Numbered from the stretch's first letter, positions 1 to 7,216 are shown. The stretch is 26,949 nt of DNA from JAFKKF01 sp035651055 (GCA_035651055.1 DASRGK010000074.1:1-26949), one strand, 5' to 3'. Made by a program: numbers and translations. The notes: generated by a model not told the origin, from the sequence alone.

Positions 1-2
1 CA

Positions 3-131
3 ACCCACGTCGCCGCCTTCCAGCACCTCTACAACACCTACAGACCCCACGGCGCCCTTGCCGGCCTCACCCCAAAACAGTACCTCGATCAACAACCAGC
101 CAAGGAGACCCCGCCGTCTCATATGTGCTGA
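3..131 (+). CDS. Transposase C-terminal end (IS3/IS481-type DDE integrase core), cut by window edge
   Basis: The first 42 codons, open at the window edge and ending in TGA, encode a stretch containing YNTYRPHGALAGLTPKQYL. The pattern YN-x2-RPH-x2-L-x2-TP is typical of the very C-terminus of the integrase core (rve_3) of IS3- and IS481-family transposases. The catalytic DDE residues would lie upstream, outside the window, so I cannot tell whether the gene is intact. Bases 132-203, between this stop and the next gene, would include the right end of the insertion sequence, but no terminal repeat can be confirmed without the left end. It is the only mobile-element signal in the window. Confidence 0.8.
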   Translation, partial: THVAAFQHLYNTYRPHGALAGLTPKQYLDQQPAKETPPSHMC

Positions 132-203
132 GCCCGGACACGACCTGTTCAATGCCGCCGCCTGCGCGTAGGGTTCAAGGGCGCCCCCTGTTCCAGCCCC
201 GAA

Positions 204-956
204 ATGATCGCCGATCCCTGGTTCTACGTCGCCGCGGTTCCCGCGGTGTTCATCCTTGGCCTGTCGAAAGGCGGCTTCTCGGCGCTGGGGCTCCTGACGG
301 TCCCGGTGATGGCGCTGGCGATCTCGCCGGTTCAGGCCGCCGGCATTACGCTCCCCATCCTCGTCCTCAGCGATATCGTGGCACTTATCTCGTACCGGCG
401 CGTGTTCGACGTGACGACGCTGAAGATCGTGCTGCCTGGGGCGATCGTCGGCGTTGCAGTCGGCTGGCTCACGGCTTCCTGGGTCACCGAGCCCTATATC
501 CGGCTGATCGTCGGCGTGATCTCGATCGTCTTCGGCGTGCAGTATTTCCTCGCGCGCGGCATCTCGGCAGAGCCGGCTCCGCAGAACGCTGCTAAGGGCG
601 CGTTTTGGGGTGCGCTCGCCGGCTTCACCAGCTTCGTCAGCCACACCGGCGGCCCGCCCTATCAGGTCTATGCCGCACCGCTTCGGCTTGAGCCGCGCGT
701 CTTCGCCGGCACGTCCGTCCTCATTTTTGCGGTCATCAATGCGGTGAAGATCCCGCCTTACCTTCTGCTCGGCCAGTTCACGAAGGAGAACATGCTGACC
801 GCCGCCGTGCTGGTACCCGTCGCAATTCCGGCGACGCTGTTCGGGGTCTGGCTGGTGAAGCGCTTCGATCCGCACAGCTTCTACATCTGGATCTACGTGA
901 CGATCCTCGTCGTCGGCACATTCCTGGTCGTCCAAAGCCTGGGCGACCTGCTCTGA
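204..956 (+). CDS. TSUP family membrane transporter (TauE/SafE sulfite exporter-like)
   Basis: This 250-residue, strongly hydrophobic protein fits the TSUP (TauE/SafE/DUF81) family. The N-terminal segment FILGLSKGGFSALGLLTVP carries the family's glycine-rich G-x-x-K-G-G-F motif, and a second half begins near GALAGFTSFVSHTGGPP, matching the internal duplication of the family. About seven or eight membrane segments are visible. Family members export small sulfur-containing anions such as sulfite or sulfoacetate, but substrates vary and nothing nearby (no sulfur gene) fixes it here. The ATG at 204 has no clear ribosome binding site, yet the N-terminus matches the normal family start. It sits directly after a transposase end and runs the same way as the following regulator, but a separate promoter precedes that gene. 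Confidence 0.85.
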   Translation: MIADPWFYVAAVPAVFILGLSKGGFSALGLLTVPVMALAISPVQAAGITLPILVLSDIVALISYRRVFDVTTLKIVLPGAIVGVAVGWLTASWVTEPYIRLIVGVISIVFGVQYFLARGISAEPAPQNAAKGAFWGALAGFTSFVSHTGGPPYQVYAAPLRLEPRVFAGTSVLIFAVINAVKIPPYLLLGQFTKENMLTAAVLVPVAIPATLFGVWLVKRFDPHSFYIWIYVTILVVGTFLVVQSLGDLL

Positions 957-982
957 TCGGCCACGCCACGGTAGCCGCGCTC

Positions 983-1015
983 TTGACATTACGTTAGCTG
1001 TAACTTACCGTAAGT
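983..1015 (+). promoter_or_regulatory. Promoter and candidate self-operator of the ArsR-type gene
   Basis: A perfect -35 hexamer TTGACA lies at 983-988. Two overlapping inverted repeats follow: GTTA-N4-TAAC (993-1004) and ACTTAC-C-GTAAGT (1003-1015), the second ending one base before the ATG at 1017. An ArsR protein bound here would cover the -10 region and start codon, the usual autorepression geometry of the family. The -10 hexamer is poor (about 1005-1011), and its position would start the transcript at or next to the ATG, so the mRNA may be leaderless. The repeats are seen; the binding is inferred. Confidence 0.6.
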
Positions 1016-1016
1016 C

Positions 1017-1337
1017 ATGGCTAACCAATATCGCGCCTTGGCCGCACTCGGCGACAATACCCGCCGCGGTATTTTCGAGAAGCTGCGCGCCGGCCCACAG
1101 CCCGTGAGCGAACTGGCGCGCGGTCTGCCGGTAAGCCGGCCCGCCGTCTCGCAGCATCTGAAGGTCCTGAAGGATGCGGGCCTCGTTGCCGATCGCGTCG
1201 AGGGAACCCGGCGCGTCTACCAGATCGACCCGCGTGGCCTCGGCGCGATCCGCGCCTGGCTCGACCAGTTCTGGACGGCCTCGCTCGAGAACTACCGCGC
1301 CGCCGTCGAAAGCGATTCCAGGGAGAATGACGAATGA
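1017..1337 (+). CDS. ArsR/SmtB-family winged-helix transcriptional regulator
   Basis: A 106-residue protein made almost entirely of an ArsR-type winged helix. ALAALGDNTRRGIFEKL forms the first helices, the recognition helix is about residues 38-52 (VSRPAVSQHLKVLKDAG), and the wing follows in GTRRVYQIDP. There is no cysteine metal site such as the ArsR CxC motif, so it is not a classical metal sensor. It belongs to the group usually paired with SRPBCC/AHSA1 proteins, where the regulator represses its own operon. It overlaps the next gene by four bases (ATGA), showing translational coupling. A promoter with nested palindromes sits immediately upstream. Its effector is unknown. Confidence 0.9.
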   Translation: MANQYRALAALGDNTRRGIFEKLRAGPQPVSELARGLPVSRPAVSQHLKVLKDAGLVADRVEGTRRVYQIDPRGLGAIRAWLDQFWTASLENYRAAVESDSRENDE

Positions 1338-1804
1338 ATATCCAGATCAATCCTGCCCCGGTGCGAAAATCGGTCACCGTCAAGGCGAAGCCGGAGCGGG
1401 CGTTCGACATCTTCACCGCCGGCATGACCACTTGGTGGCTCCCCGATCACCATATCGGTCAGGTTCCCCTGAAGGAGATCGTTGCTGAACCGCGCCCGGG
1501 CGGCCGCTGGTACGAGGTCGGCGAGGATGGAAGCATTTGCGAATGGGGGAAGGTGCTGGTCTGGGACCGCCCGAATCGCGTCGTCTTCGCCTGGCAGCTG
1601 AACGCCGCCTGGAAATACGATCCGGACTTCGTCACCGAGCTTGAGGTCCGCTTCGTCCCGGAAGCGGCCGGAACCCGGGTTGAACTCGAACATCGCAACC
1701 TCGACCGCTACGGGGCCGATGCGGCCGAGATCCGCCGGATGATCGACTCGGAAGGCGGCTGGCCGACAGCGCTCGTCGCGTTCGCCGCGGCGGCCAACGC
1801 CTAG
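1334..1804 (+). CDS. SRPBCC / AHSA1-like domain protein
   Basis: This 156-residue protein has the SRPBCC (START-like, AHSA1) helix-grip layout. It opens with VRKSVTVKAKPERAFDIFT, the classic first strand and helix of the family, followed by a W-W segment, the PGGRWYEVGEDG turn and VLVWDRPNRVVFAW. The long C-terminal helix (GWPTALVAFAAAANA) closes the hydrophobic pocket. Such proteins bind hydrophobic ligands; when encoded with an ArsR regulator they are usually its co-regulated partner, but no reaction is established. The start overlaps the ArsR stop by four bases, so the two form one transcription unit ending at the hairpin at 1837-1858. Confidence 0.88.
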   Translation: MNIQINPAPVRKSVTVKAKPERAFDIFTAGMTTWWLPDHHIGQVPLKEIVAEPRPGGRWYEVGEDGSICEWGKVLVWDRPNRVVFAWQLNAAWKYDPDFVTELEVRFVPEAAGTRVELEHRNLDRYGADAAEIRRMIDSEGGWPTALVAFAAAANA

Positions 1805-1831
1805 CAGTCCGGCACGCTTTTCCCGACAGAC

Positions 1832-1863
1832 GAAAACGCCGCGGTGGAGGCCGCGGCGCTTTC
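1832..1863. terminator. Bidirectional rho-independent terminator
   Basis: A perfect eight-base stem, CGCCGCGG (1837-1844) with CCGCGGCG (1851-1858), closes a six-base loop. It is flanked by GAAAA on the left and CTTTC on the right, so both strands read a GC hairpin followed by a short U run. It lies between the convergent SRPBCC gene (ends 1804) and the DUF465 gene (ends 1889). Confidence 0.75.
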
Positions 1864-1888
1864 AATCAATCTCGTCGGGAGATGCGCA

Positions 1889-2065
1889 TCAGTGGACGGT
1901 CGCCTCTTTCAGGCGCTCGATCTCGTCCTTCAACACCAGCTTCTTACGCTTCAGCTCCGTCAATTCGAGCGTATCGCTGCCCGGATGGGCGAGCGCGTCC
2001 TCGATCTCACGCTCCAGCGCCGCATGGCGCTTCTCAAGCTCGGCCAGATGGGATTCGATGTTCAT
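1889..2065 (-). CDS. YdcH-like DUF465 small protein
   Basis: This 58-residue gene on the minus strand starts MNIESHLAELEKRHAAL and continues with TLELTELKRKKLVLKDEI, ending KEATVH. The K-R-K-K-L-x-L-K-D-E-I block after an LT/I-x-x-LK helix is the signature of DUF465 (YdcH, SlyX-like) proteins: short, highly charged, two-helix coiled coils of unknown function. A strong ribosome binding site, AAGGAGG (complement of 2073-2079), sits seven bases before the ATG and fixes the start. The gene diverges from a second member of the same family at 2316-2543. Paired DUF465 genes next to purE are, from memory, common in Hyphomicrobiales. Confidence 0.85.
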   Translation of the reverse strand: MNIESHLAELEKRHAALEREIEDALAHPGSDTLELTELKRKKLVLKDEIERLKEATVH

Positions 2066-2315
2066 CAGCTAGCCTCCTTCGACTCTCTCAGTGTGACACA
2101 GGGACGACGGAGTGTCGAACAGAACGGCAGGTGTTGCTGCACTGCAATATCAATCTCTCCACAGTCCCGGCACACCCTGATCTGTGCAGGCCCTTGGCCG
2201 ATTTCAACCGTCAGGAAATGCCCCGCCGCACTTCTCCGGCCCATTCCCGGCGGCATTGGTGCTATTCTCGGCGATGTTCCAGGTTCGACCGAAGGCAGGC
2301 AGGCGACAGGGCAGC

Positions 2316-2543
2316 ATGGCAACCCGAAATCCCGGGCTGACCAGGGAAGAGGAAGAGGAGATTCGGCGCACCCTTGCCGAACTCCGCCAGGAACACCGCG
2401 ACCTCGATGCCGCGATCGGCGCGATGGTCGAATCCGGCCGCATCGACACGATCCGCATCCAGCGCTGGAAGAAGCGGAAACTCGCCCTGAAGGACCGGAT
2501 CGCGAGACTGGAAGACCAACTGCTCCCCGATATCATAGCCTGA
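2316..2543 (+). CDS. YdcH-like DUF465 small protein, second copy
   Basis: Seventy-five residues starting MATRNPGLTREEEEEIRRTL. The C-terminal block IQRWKKRKLALKDRIARLEDQL repeats the K-K-R-K-L-x-L-K-D-x-I signature seen in the gene at 1889-2065, so this is a diverged DUF465 paralogue with a longer acidic first helix. An open frame extends upstream to 2184, but the upstream part is low in family-like sequence and GACAGGG lies just before the ATG at 2316, which I therefore choose. Heptad-like leucine and arginine spacing suggests an antiparallel coiled coil. Function is unknown. The 250 bases between the two DUF465 starts (2066-2315) must hold both promoters; I see no convincing -35/-10 pair there. 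Confidence 0.85.
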   Translation: MATRNPGLTREEEEEIRRTLAELRQEHRDLDAAIGAMVESGRIDTIRIQRWKKRKLALKDRIARLEDQLLPDIIA

Positions 2544-2587
2544 GCGCGCCGCTCCGGAATATGGCAATGTCGCCCGCCTTCTCGCCT

Positions 2588-2615
2588 TTGCGGGCGGTGG
2601 GCCGCCGCCTATAAT
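2588..2615 (+). promoter_or_regulatory. Predicted sigma-70 promoter of purE-purK
   Basis: TTGCGG (2588-2593), a 16-base spacer and a perfect TATAAT (2610-2615) lie 39 bases before the purE start. The -35 overlaps the right arm of an inverted repeat CGCCCGC (2571-2577) / GCGGGCG (2590-2596), which may end the upstream DUF465 transcript or act as a control site. Confidence 0.55.
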
Positions 2616-2653
2616 CCCGCGACCGCCAACCTGAGGAACTGGAGCCCGGCCCG

Positions 2654-3151
2654 ATGATCGAACCGACTCCGCCCGTGGCGGTCCTGATGGGAAGCCAGTC
2701 GGACTGGTCGACGCTCCGCCACGCCGCGGACACGCTCGATTCGCTCGGCATCGCACACGACGACCGCATCATCTCCGCGCATCGCACGCCGGACCGACTC
2801 ATCACCTTCGCCAAGGGCGCCCGCCGCGCCGGCTACAAGGTGATCATCGCCGGCGCCGGCGGGGCGGCGCATTTGCCCGGCATGGTGGCATCGATGACTC
2901 CGCTTCCCGTTTTGGGTGTCCCGGTCGAATCGAAAGCGCTGGGCGGGCAGGACAGCCTCCTCTCCATCGTCCAGATGCCGGCCGGCGTCGCCGTCGGCAC
3001 GCTCGCCATCGGCCGCTCGGGCGCGATCAATGCCGCCCTCCTCGCCGCCTCGATCCTTGCGCTCAACGACGAGGACCTCGCCGGACGGCTGGATGGCTGG
3101 CGGATGGCGCAGGCCGCCGCCGTCGACGAGAAGCCCTTCGACGATGGATGA
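2654..3151 (+). CDS. purE: N5-carboxyaminoimidazole ribonucleotide mutase (PurE, class I)
   Basis: PurE converts N5-CAIR to CAIR in cytoplasmic de novo purine synthesis. The 165-residue length is that of bacterial class I PurE. The catalytic and substrate-binding motifs are intact: MGSQSDW near the N-terminus, SAHRTPD with the active-site histidine around residue 41, and the glycine-rich GAGGAAHLPGM loop. The later PVESKALGGQDSLLSIVQMP segment is also standard. The start is the ATG at 2654. The stop overlaps the purK start by eight bases, so PurE and PurK, which make and use the unstable N5-CAIR, are translationally coupled. A TATAAT promoter precedes it. Confidence 0.97.
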   Translation: MIEPTPPVAVLMGSQSDWSTLRHAADTLDSLGIAHDDRIISAHRTPDRLITFAKGARRAGYKVIIAGAGGAAHLPGMVASMTPLPVLGVPVESKALGGQDSLLSIVQMPAGVAVGTLAIGRSGAINAALLAASILALNDEDLAGRLDGWRMAQAAAVDEKPFDDG

Positions 3152-4241
3152 ACGCCCGCCGGTCCGGCCCGGCATGATCCTCGGCATCCTCGGTGGCGGG
3201 CAGCTCGGCCGGATGCTCGCCCTCGCGGCGGCCGAACTCGGCCTCTCCTCGCACGTCTATTGTCCGGACCCGAAGAGCCCGGCTTTCGCGGTGGCCGCGC
3301 AGCGCACAATCGCGCCCTACGAGGATCACGAGGCCCTCGCCGCCTTCGCCGCCGGCGTCGACGTCCTCACCTACGAGTTCGAGAACATCCCGGCGGCGAC
3401 CGCCCGGTTCCTGGCCGAGCATGTGCCGCTCTATCCGGGGCCGCTATCGCTCGAAACCTCGCAGGACCGCCTTCTCGAGAAGCAGATGATGGCGCGGCTC
3501 GGCATTCCGGTCGCGCCGTTTGCCGAAGTGAGCCGGCAGTCCGACCTCTATTCGGCGATCGCCAAGACGGGCCGGCCGGCGCTCCTCAAGACCCGGCGCC
3601 TCGGCTACGACGGCAAGGGCCAGGCCATGATCCGCGGCGGCGACGATCCAGTCTCCGCCTGGCGGGCCATCGGCGAGTCCCCGGCGATTCTCGAATCGCT
3701 CGTCACCTTCGAGCGCGAAATCTCGGTTCTCCTGGCCCGCGGCCGCGACGGCCGGACCGCCGCCTTCGACATCCCTGAGAACGTCCACGAGGGCGGGATC
3801 CTCGCCAGGAGCAGCGTGCCCGCCCCGATCACGCCGGCGCTCGCCGCGGAAGCGGTTGCAGTCGCGGAGCAGATCGCGGTCGCGCTCGACCATGTCGGCG
3901 TCCTTGCGGTTGAGATGTTCGTGATCCCGTTCAGCGGCAAAAAGCGAATCCTCGTCAATGAGATCGCGCCGCGGGTGCACAATTCCGGTCATTGGACGAG
4001 CGACGCCTGCCTCACGTCGCAGTTCGAACAGCACGTCCGGGCGATCGCCGGCTGGCCGCTCGGCGCCCCTACCCGGCACAGCGACGCGGTGATGCAGAAC
4101 CTGATCGGGGACCAGGTCGAGGCCTGGCCGGCGCTGGCGGCGGAGCCCGGGGCGCGTCTCCACCTCTACGGCAAGTCCGAGACCAGGCCGGGCCGCAAGA
4201 TGGGCCACGTCACCCGCCTCAAGCCGCTCGCCGCACCCTGA
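3144..4241 (+). CDS. purK: N5-carboxyaminoimidazole ribonucleotide synthase (PurK, ATP-grasp)
   Basis: PurK uses ATP and bicarbonate to carboxylate AIR to N5-CAIR, the substrate of PurE. The 365-residue product starts MDERPPVRPGMILGILGGGQLGRML, with the family's GILGGGQLGRM loop at the N-terminus. The ATP-grasp domain follows (LLKTRRLGYDGKGQ), then the metal-binding EMFV...NEIAPRVHNSGH segment ending in the usual HxxxD/A region, and a C-terminal LHLYGKSETRPGRKMGHV typical of the family. I chose ATG 3144, overlapping the purE stop by eight bases; ATG 3174 is a possible shorter start. The longer open frame back to 2916 is only the purE shadow. Confidence 0.96.
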   Translation: MDERPPVRPGMILGILGGGQLGRMLALAAAELGLSSHVYCPDPKSPAFAVAAQRTIAPYEDHEALAAFAAGVDVLTYEFENIPAATARFLAEHVPLYPGPLSLETSQDRLLEKQMMARLGIPVAPFAEVSRQSDLYSAIAKTGRPALLKTRRLGYDGKGQAMIRGGDDPVSAWRAIGESPAILESLVTFEREISVLLARGRDGRTAAFDIPENVHEGGILARSSVPAPITPALAAEAVAVAEQIAVALDHVGVLAVEMFVIPFSGKKRILVNEIAPRVHNSGHWTSDACLTSQFEQHVRAIAGWPLGAPTRHSDAVMQNLIGDQVEAWPALAAEPGARLHLYGKSETRPGRKMGHVTRLKPLAAP

Positions 4242-4257
4242 ATCGGCGGACGTTGCT

Positions 4258-4287
4258 TTGACAGCCCGCGGCTTCATCTGGTAAACA
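4258..4287 (+). promoter_or_regulatory. Predicted promoter of rpsU
   Basis: A perfect TTGACA is at 4258-4263, with TAAACA at 4282-4287 as a weak -10 (18-base spacer). It would give a leader of roughly 85-90 bases before rpsU, which contains the hairpin at 4333-4350. Confidence 0.45.
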
Positions 4288-4332
4288 CCCGCCCACTTCC
4301 GGCATGACGAGGCGGTGTAGGGATGGCCCTGC

Positions 4333-4350
4333 GCCGACTTTGGTGTCGGC
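4333..4350 (+). promoter_or_regulatory. Hairpin in the rpsU leader
   Basis: GCCGAC (4333-4338), a six-base loop TTTGGT and GTCGGC (4345-4350) make a perfect stem about 30 bases before the rpsU start and 16 bases before its ribosome binding site. Ribosomal-protein leaders often carry autoregulatory structures; whether this one does is inference. Confidence 0.4.
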
Positions 4351-4380
4351 AAATCCAGACCGTTCCGAGGAAGGCAGCCT

Positions 4381-4638
4381 TTGCAGGTACTTGTCCGCGA
4401 TAACAACGTCGATCAGGCGCTGAAGGCCCTGAAGAAGAAGATGCAGCGCGAGGGGCTTTTCCGCGAGATGAAGCTCCGCAACTACTATGAGAAGCCCTCC
4501 GAGCGCCGCGCCCGCGAGAAGGCGGAAGCCGTCCGTCGCGCGCGCAAGCTGGCCCGCAAGCGCGCCCAGCGCGAGGGTCTCCTTCCGGCGACGCCGCGAC
4601 CGGTGGCGGCAGCGGCGGGCGCTCCCCGGCGCTTCTAG
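4381..4638 (+). CDS. rpsU: 30S ribosomal protein S21
   Basis: S21 is a small basic protein of the 30S platform near the anti-Shine-Dalgarno end of 16S rRNA. The 85-residue product starts MQVLVRDNNVDQALKALKK and contains REMKLRNYYEKPSERR, the normal S21 core, followed by a lysine/arginine-rich helix and an alanine/proline-rich tail ending RRF, as in other alphaproteobacteria. The start codon is TTG: a strong ribosome binding site GAGGAAGG (4367-4374) lies six bases upstream, and the next in-frame ATG would remove the conserved N-terminus. The gene is apart from purK by 139 bases and probably has its own promoter. Confidence 0.95.
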   Translation: MQVLVRDNNVDQALKALKKKMQREGLFREMKLRNYYEKPSERRAREKAEAVRRARKLARKRAQREGLLPATPRPVAAAAGAPRRF

Positions 4639-4778
4639 CCCGCCGCCCTCAAATTCGCCCGTTTTCGGTGAGAGTGAACCGGATGGGGCAGCGGTGTCGC
4701 GTCAGGCCCGTCGAGTGAACGGCTGCCGCGTGGTATGAGCATCGACCGCGCGACCGTGAAAGGGATGCGGGCGCGAAA

Positions 4779-5636
4779 ATGCGGGCTACTGCCGATTTGA
4801 ATTTGCCTCGGGAATTCCGTGTCCTCGCCGTCGCCGGCGCCCTGCTCCTCGCGGCGTGCCAGACGCAGACCGCGAATTTCGGCAAGTCGGAAGATGTCGA
4901 CCCGGCTGCGGCCTCCAAGGTCAATATCGGCTCGCTGACCGACGCGATCAAACAGAACCCCAGCGACGCCAACGCCTATAACGTGCGCGGCACCGCCTAT
5001 GGCCGCGCCGGCAAGCTCGACGCGGCGATCGAGGATTTCAACACCGCGATCAAGATCAACCCGTCCTTCTATCAGGCCTACGCCAACCGGGCGCTCGTCC
5101 AGCGCCGTCTCGGCCACGACGACCTGGCAATGGCCGACTACAATCAGTCGATCTCGCTCAATGCGAACTACGCCACGGCCTATGTCGGGCGCGGCAACAT
5201 CTACCGCCAGGACAAGAAGTACGCGCTTGCGCTGAGCGACTTCAACCAGGCGATCAGTCTCGACCGCAACGACCCGCGCGCCTTCCACAACCGTGCGCTG
5301 ACCTACCAGGCGATGGGAGAGCACACGCAGGCGATCGACGACTTCACCAAGGCGATCTCGCTCTCGCCCGGCGCCGCCGAGCCCTTCGAGGGGCGCGGTC
5401 TCTCCTATCTTGCCACCGGCGACTACAAGGCCGCGCTCGAGGACTTCAACGAAGCGGTCAAGCGGGACCCGGAGTCCTATACGGCGTGGACCAACCAGGC
5501 GATCGCGCTTGAAAAACTCGGCATGCGCGACAAGGCCTTCGGCGCCTATTCGCGCGCGGTGTCGCTGAACCGCAATTACCGGCCGGCGACCGACGGGCTT
5601 CGCCGCACCGGCGGCAAGGCCGTAAGCGCGACCTGA
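4779..5636 (+). CDS. Tetratricopeptide-repeat lipoprotein
   Basis: A 285-residue protein with a lipoprotein signal: a short basic N-terminus, hydrophobic core VLAVAGALLL and lipobox LAAC with the acylated cysteine at residue 27. From about residue 63 to 266 it consists of six 34-residue TPR units, each with the pattern AYxxRGxxYxxxGxxxxAixDFnxAI..nP, for example NRALVQRRLGHDDLAMADYN. It resembles NlpI-like outer-membrane or periplasmic scaffolds that bring enzymes together, but no partner is shown by the context. It is a stand-alone gene: 140 bases separate it from rpsU and 151 from the next gene. The closest ribosome-binding match is AAAGGGA, somewhat distant from the ATG. Confidence 0.85.
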   Translation: MRATADLNLPREFRVLAVAGALLLAACQTQTANFGKSEDVDPAAASKVNIGSLTDAIKQNPSDANAYNVRGTAYGRAGKLDAAIEDFNTAIKINPSFYQAYANRALVQRRLGHDDLAMADYNQSISLNANYATAYVGRGNIYRQDKKYALALSDFNQAISLDRNDPRAFHNRALTYQAMGEHTQAIDDFTKAISLSPGAAEPFEGRGLSYLATGDYKAALEDFNEAVKRDPESYTAWTNQAIALEKLGMRDKAFGAYSRAVSLNRNYRPATDGLRRTGGKAVSAT

Positions 5637-5739
5637 TCTCTCGCCGCACGGCCGAGGCAGGCCTTCCCGGCCGAGGCTGTGGCGTCTCCTCCCCGCCACG
5701 CAATCTTCACGGACCGGTCACGGCAGCGAGACGCTGAGA

Positions 5740-5785
5740 CGTTCTCCTCTCCACGCGTCGGATCGCCGACGACAAGAGGAGAATG
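5740..5785 (+). promoter_or_regulatory. Hairpin burying the ribosome binding site of the 5788 gene
   Basis: CGTTCTCCTCT (5740-5750) pairs over eleven bases with AGAGGAGAATG (5775-5785), ten Watson-Crick pairs and one G-U. Inside it lies a second perfect stem, CGTCGG (5756-5761) with CCGACG (5766-5771), closed by a four-base loop. The right arm of the outer stem is the ribosome binding site itself (AGAGGAGA), ending two bases before the ATG at 5788. Folded, the mRNA would hide the site completely. This points to translational control, such as a temperature-sensitive or ligand/RNA-opened switch. Structure is read directly; function is inferred. Confidence 0.65.
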
Positions 5786-5787
5786 CC

Positions 5788-7155
5788 ATGCAATCCTGTC
5801 TGCTCGCCGCGGCTGCCGCTGCCGCGCTGATCGCAGGTCCGGCCTGCGCCGACCAGAAATACCCCGCAACCCTCGTGGCCCAAGCGATCCTGCCTGCCGC
5901 GACCTTCATCGCCGCGCCCGCCGACGCACCGGACTCGCTCCGCGTCGCCGCGAAGTACACCAATCCGGACCGCCGTCGCGTCGATGCGCTCGCCACGGTG
6001 CCGGGCATGGATGGCGTCCGCCCGACCGGCCTGTCGATGCCGTTTGACGGCCAGGCCGTGCAGGGCTTTTCCGGCATCAAGACGATGCCCGACGGCACCT
6101 TCTGGTCGCTCTCGGACAACGGTTTCGGTTCGAAGGCGAACTCGGTCGATGCGGCGCTGATGCTGCATCACCTGAAGATCGACTGGGCGACGGGCAAGGT
6201 CGACCGGATCGAGACGATCTTCCTCGCCGACCCAGACCGGAAGGTCTGGTTCCCGATCGTCCACGAGGGCACCACGGAGCGCTACCTTACCGGCGCCGAT
6301 TTCGACATCGAGTCGATCCAGCCGGTCGCGGACGGGTTCTGGATCGGCGACGAGTTGGGGCCGTTCCTGCTGAAGGTCGATCTCAAAGGCCACGTGATGA
6401 GCGTCATCGACACGCTCGCCGACGGGCAGCCGGTGCGCTCGCCGGACCACCCGGCGCTGGTCATGCCGGCGAATCCGACCGCCAAGCTCCCTGTCTTCAA
6501 TGCGGCGCGCTCGCGCGGCTTCGAGGGACTCGCGCAATCGCCCGACGGCAGCAAGCTATACGGTCTGCTCGAAGGCGCGCTCTACAAGGCCGACGGAACC
6601 CAGGAAATGGTCGACGGCCACCCGGCGCTCCGCATCCTCGAATTCGACGTTGCCAAGCAGGCTTGGACCGGCCGCTTCTGGCTCTACCCCTTCGCCGACG
6701 GCGGCGAATCGATCGGCGACTTCAACCTCGTCGATGCGACCAGCGGGCTGGTGATCGAGCGCGACCAGGGCGTCGGCAGCGCGACCAAGGCCTGCGCCGA
6801 CCCGAAGGCGCCGAAGCCCGACTGCTTCACCAGCCCCGCCAGGCTGAAGCGCATCTACAAGATCGCTTTCGGCGATGCGAATGTCGGCGGTGCAGTGACC
6901 AAGATCGGCTACATCGACCTGCTCAACATCGCCGACCCGAAGTCGATGAAGCGCCAGGGCGGCGGCGACGGCTTCTACGACATGCCGTTCAACACGATCG
7001 AGAACGTCGACCTCGTCGATGCCACCCACATCATCGTCGCCGACGACAACAACCTGCCCTTCTCGGCCGGCCGCGCGCTCGACAGGGCCGACGACAACGA
7101 ATTCGTCCTCCTCGAAGTGGGCGACTTCCTGAAGGCTGCCGCGCCGACGCAATAG
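5788..7155 (+). CDS. Secreted esterase-like/phytase-like beta-propeller protein
   Basis: This 455-residue protein has a clear signal peptide (hydrophobic alanine-rich stretch, likely cut after GPACA at residue 21). The rest matches the 'esterase-like activity of phytase' family (PF13449): GFSGIKTMPDGTFWSLSDNGFGSKANS, the later FWIGDELGPFLLKVD and SRGFEGLAQSPDG, and the near-terminal NTIENVDLVDATHIIVADDNN are characteristic. The many Asp-rich loops suggest calcium binding as in beta-propeller phytases. Two cysteines in CADPKAPKPDC probably form a disulfide. Its substrate is unknown; 'phytase' is only a fold label. Translation start is set by AGAGGAGA, which is locked in a hairpin. A strong terminator follows at 7180-7212, so it is monocistronic. 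Confidence 0.82.
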   Translation: MQSCLLAAAAAAALIAGPACADQKYPATLVAQAILPAATFIAAPADAPDSLRVAAKYTNPDRRRVDALATVPGMDGVRPTGLSMPFDGQAVQGFSGIKTMPDGTFWSLSDNGFGSKANSVDAALMLHHLKIDWATGKVDRIETIFLADPDRKVWFPIVHEGTTERYLTGADFDIESIQPVADGFWIGDELGPFLLKVDLKGHVMSVIDTLADGQPVRSPDHPALVMPANPTAKLPVFNAARSRGFEGLAQSPDGSKLYGLLEGALYKADGTQEMVDGHPALRILEFDVAKQAWTGRFWLYPFADGGESIGDFNLVDATSGLVIERDQGVGSATKACADPKAPKPDCFTSPARLKRIYKIAFGDANVGGAVTKIGYIDLLNIADPKSMKRQGGGDGFYDMPFNTIENVDLVDATHIIVADDNNLPFSAGRALDRADDNEFVLLEVGDFLKAAAPTQ

Positions 7156-7179
7156 TCCGGCATCGCGTCAAAGAAGAAG

Positions 7180-7212
7180 CGGCCCTGCCCGGCCGGCAGG
7201 GCCGTCTTCATT
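7180..7212 (+). terminator. Rho-independent terminator after the phytase-like gene
   Basis: CGGCCCTGCC (7180-7189), a five-base loop and GGCAGGGCCG (7195-7204) make a perfect ten-base stem followed by TCTTCATT. It begins 25 bases after the stop codon. Confidence 0.85.
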
Positions 7213-7216
7213 CTAG

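Noticed and set aside
125..595. Open frame of 156 codons overlapping the TSUP gene
   Set aside because: Out-of-frame shadow with Arg/Pro-rich product; the overlapping TSUP frame has a clear family match.
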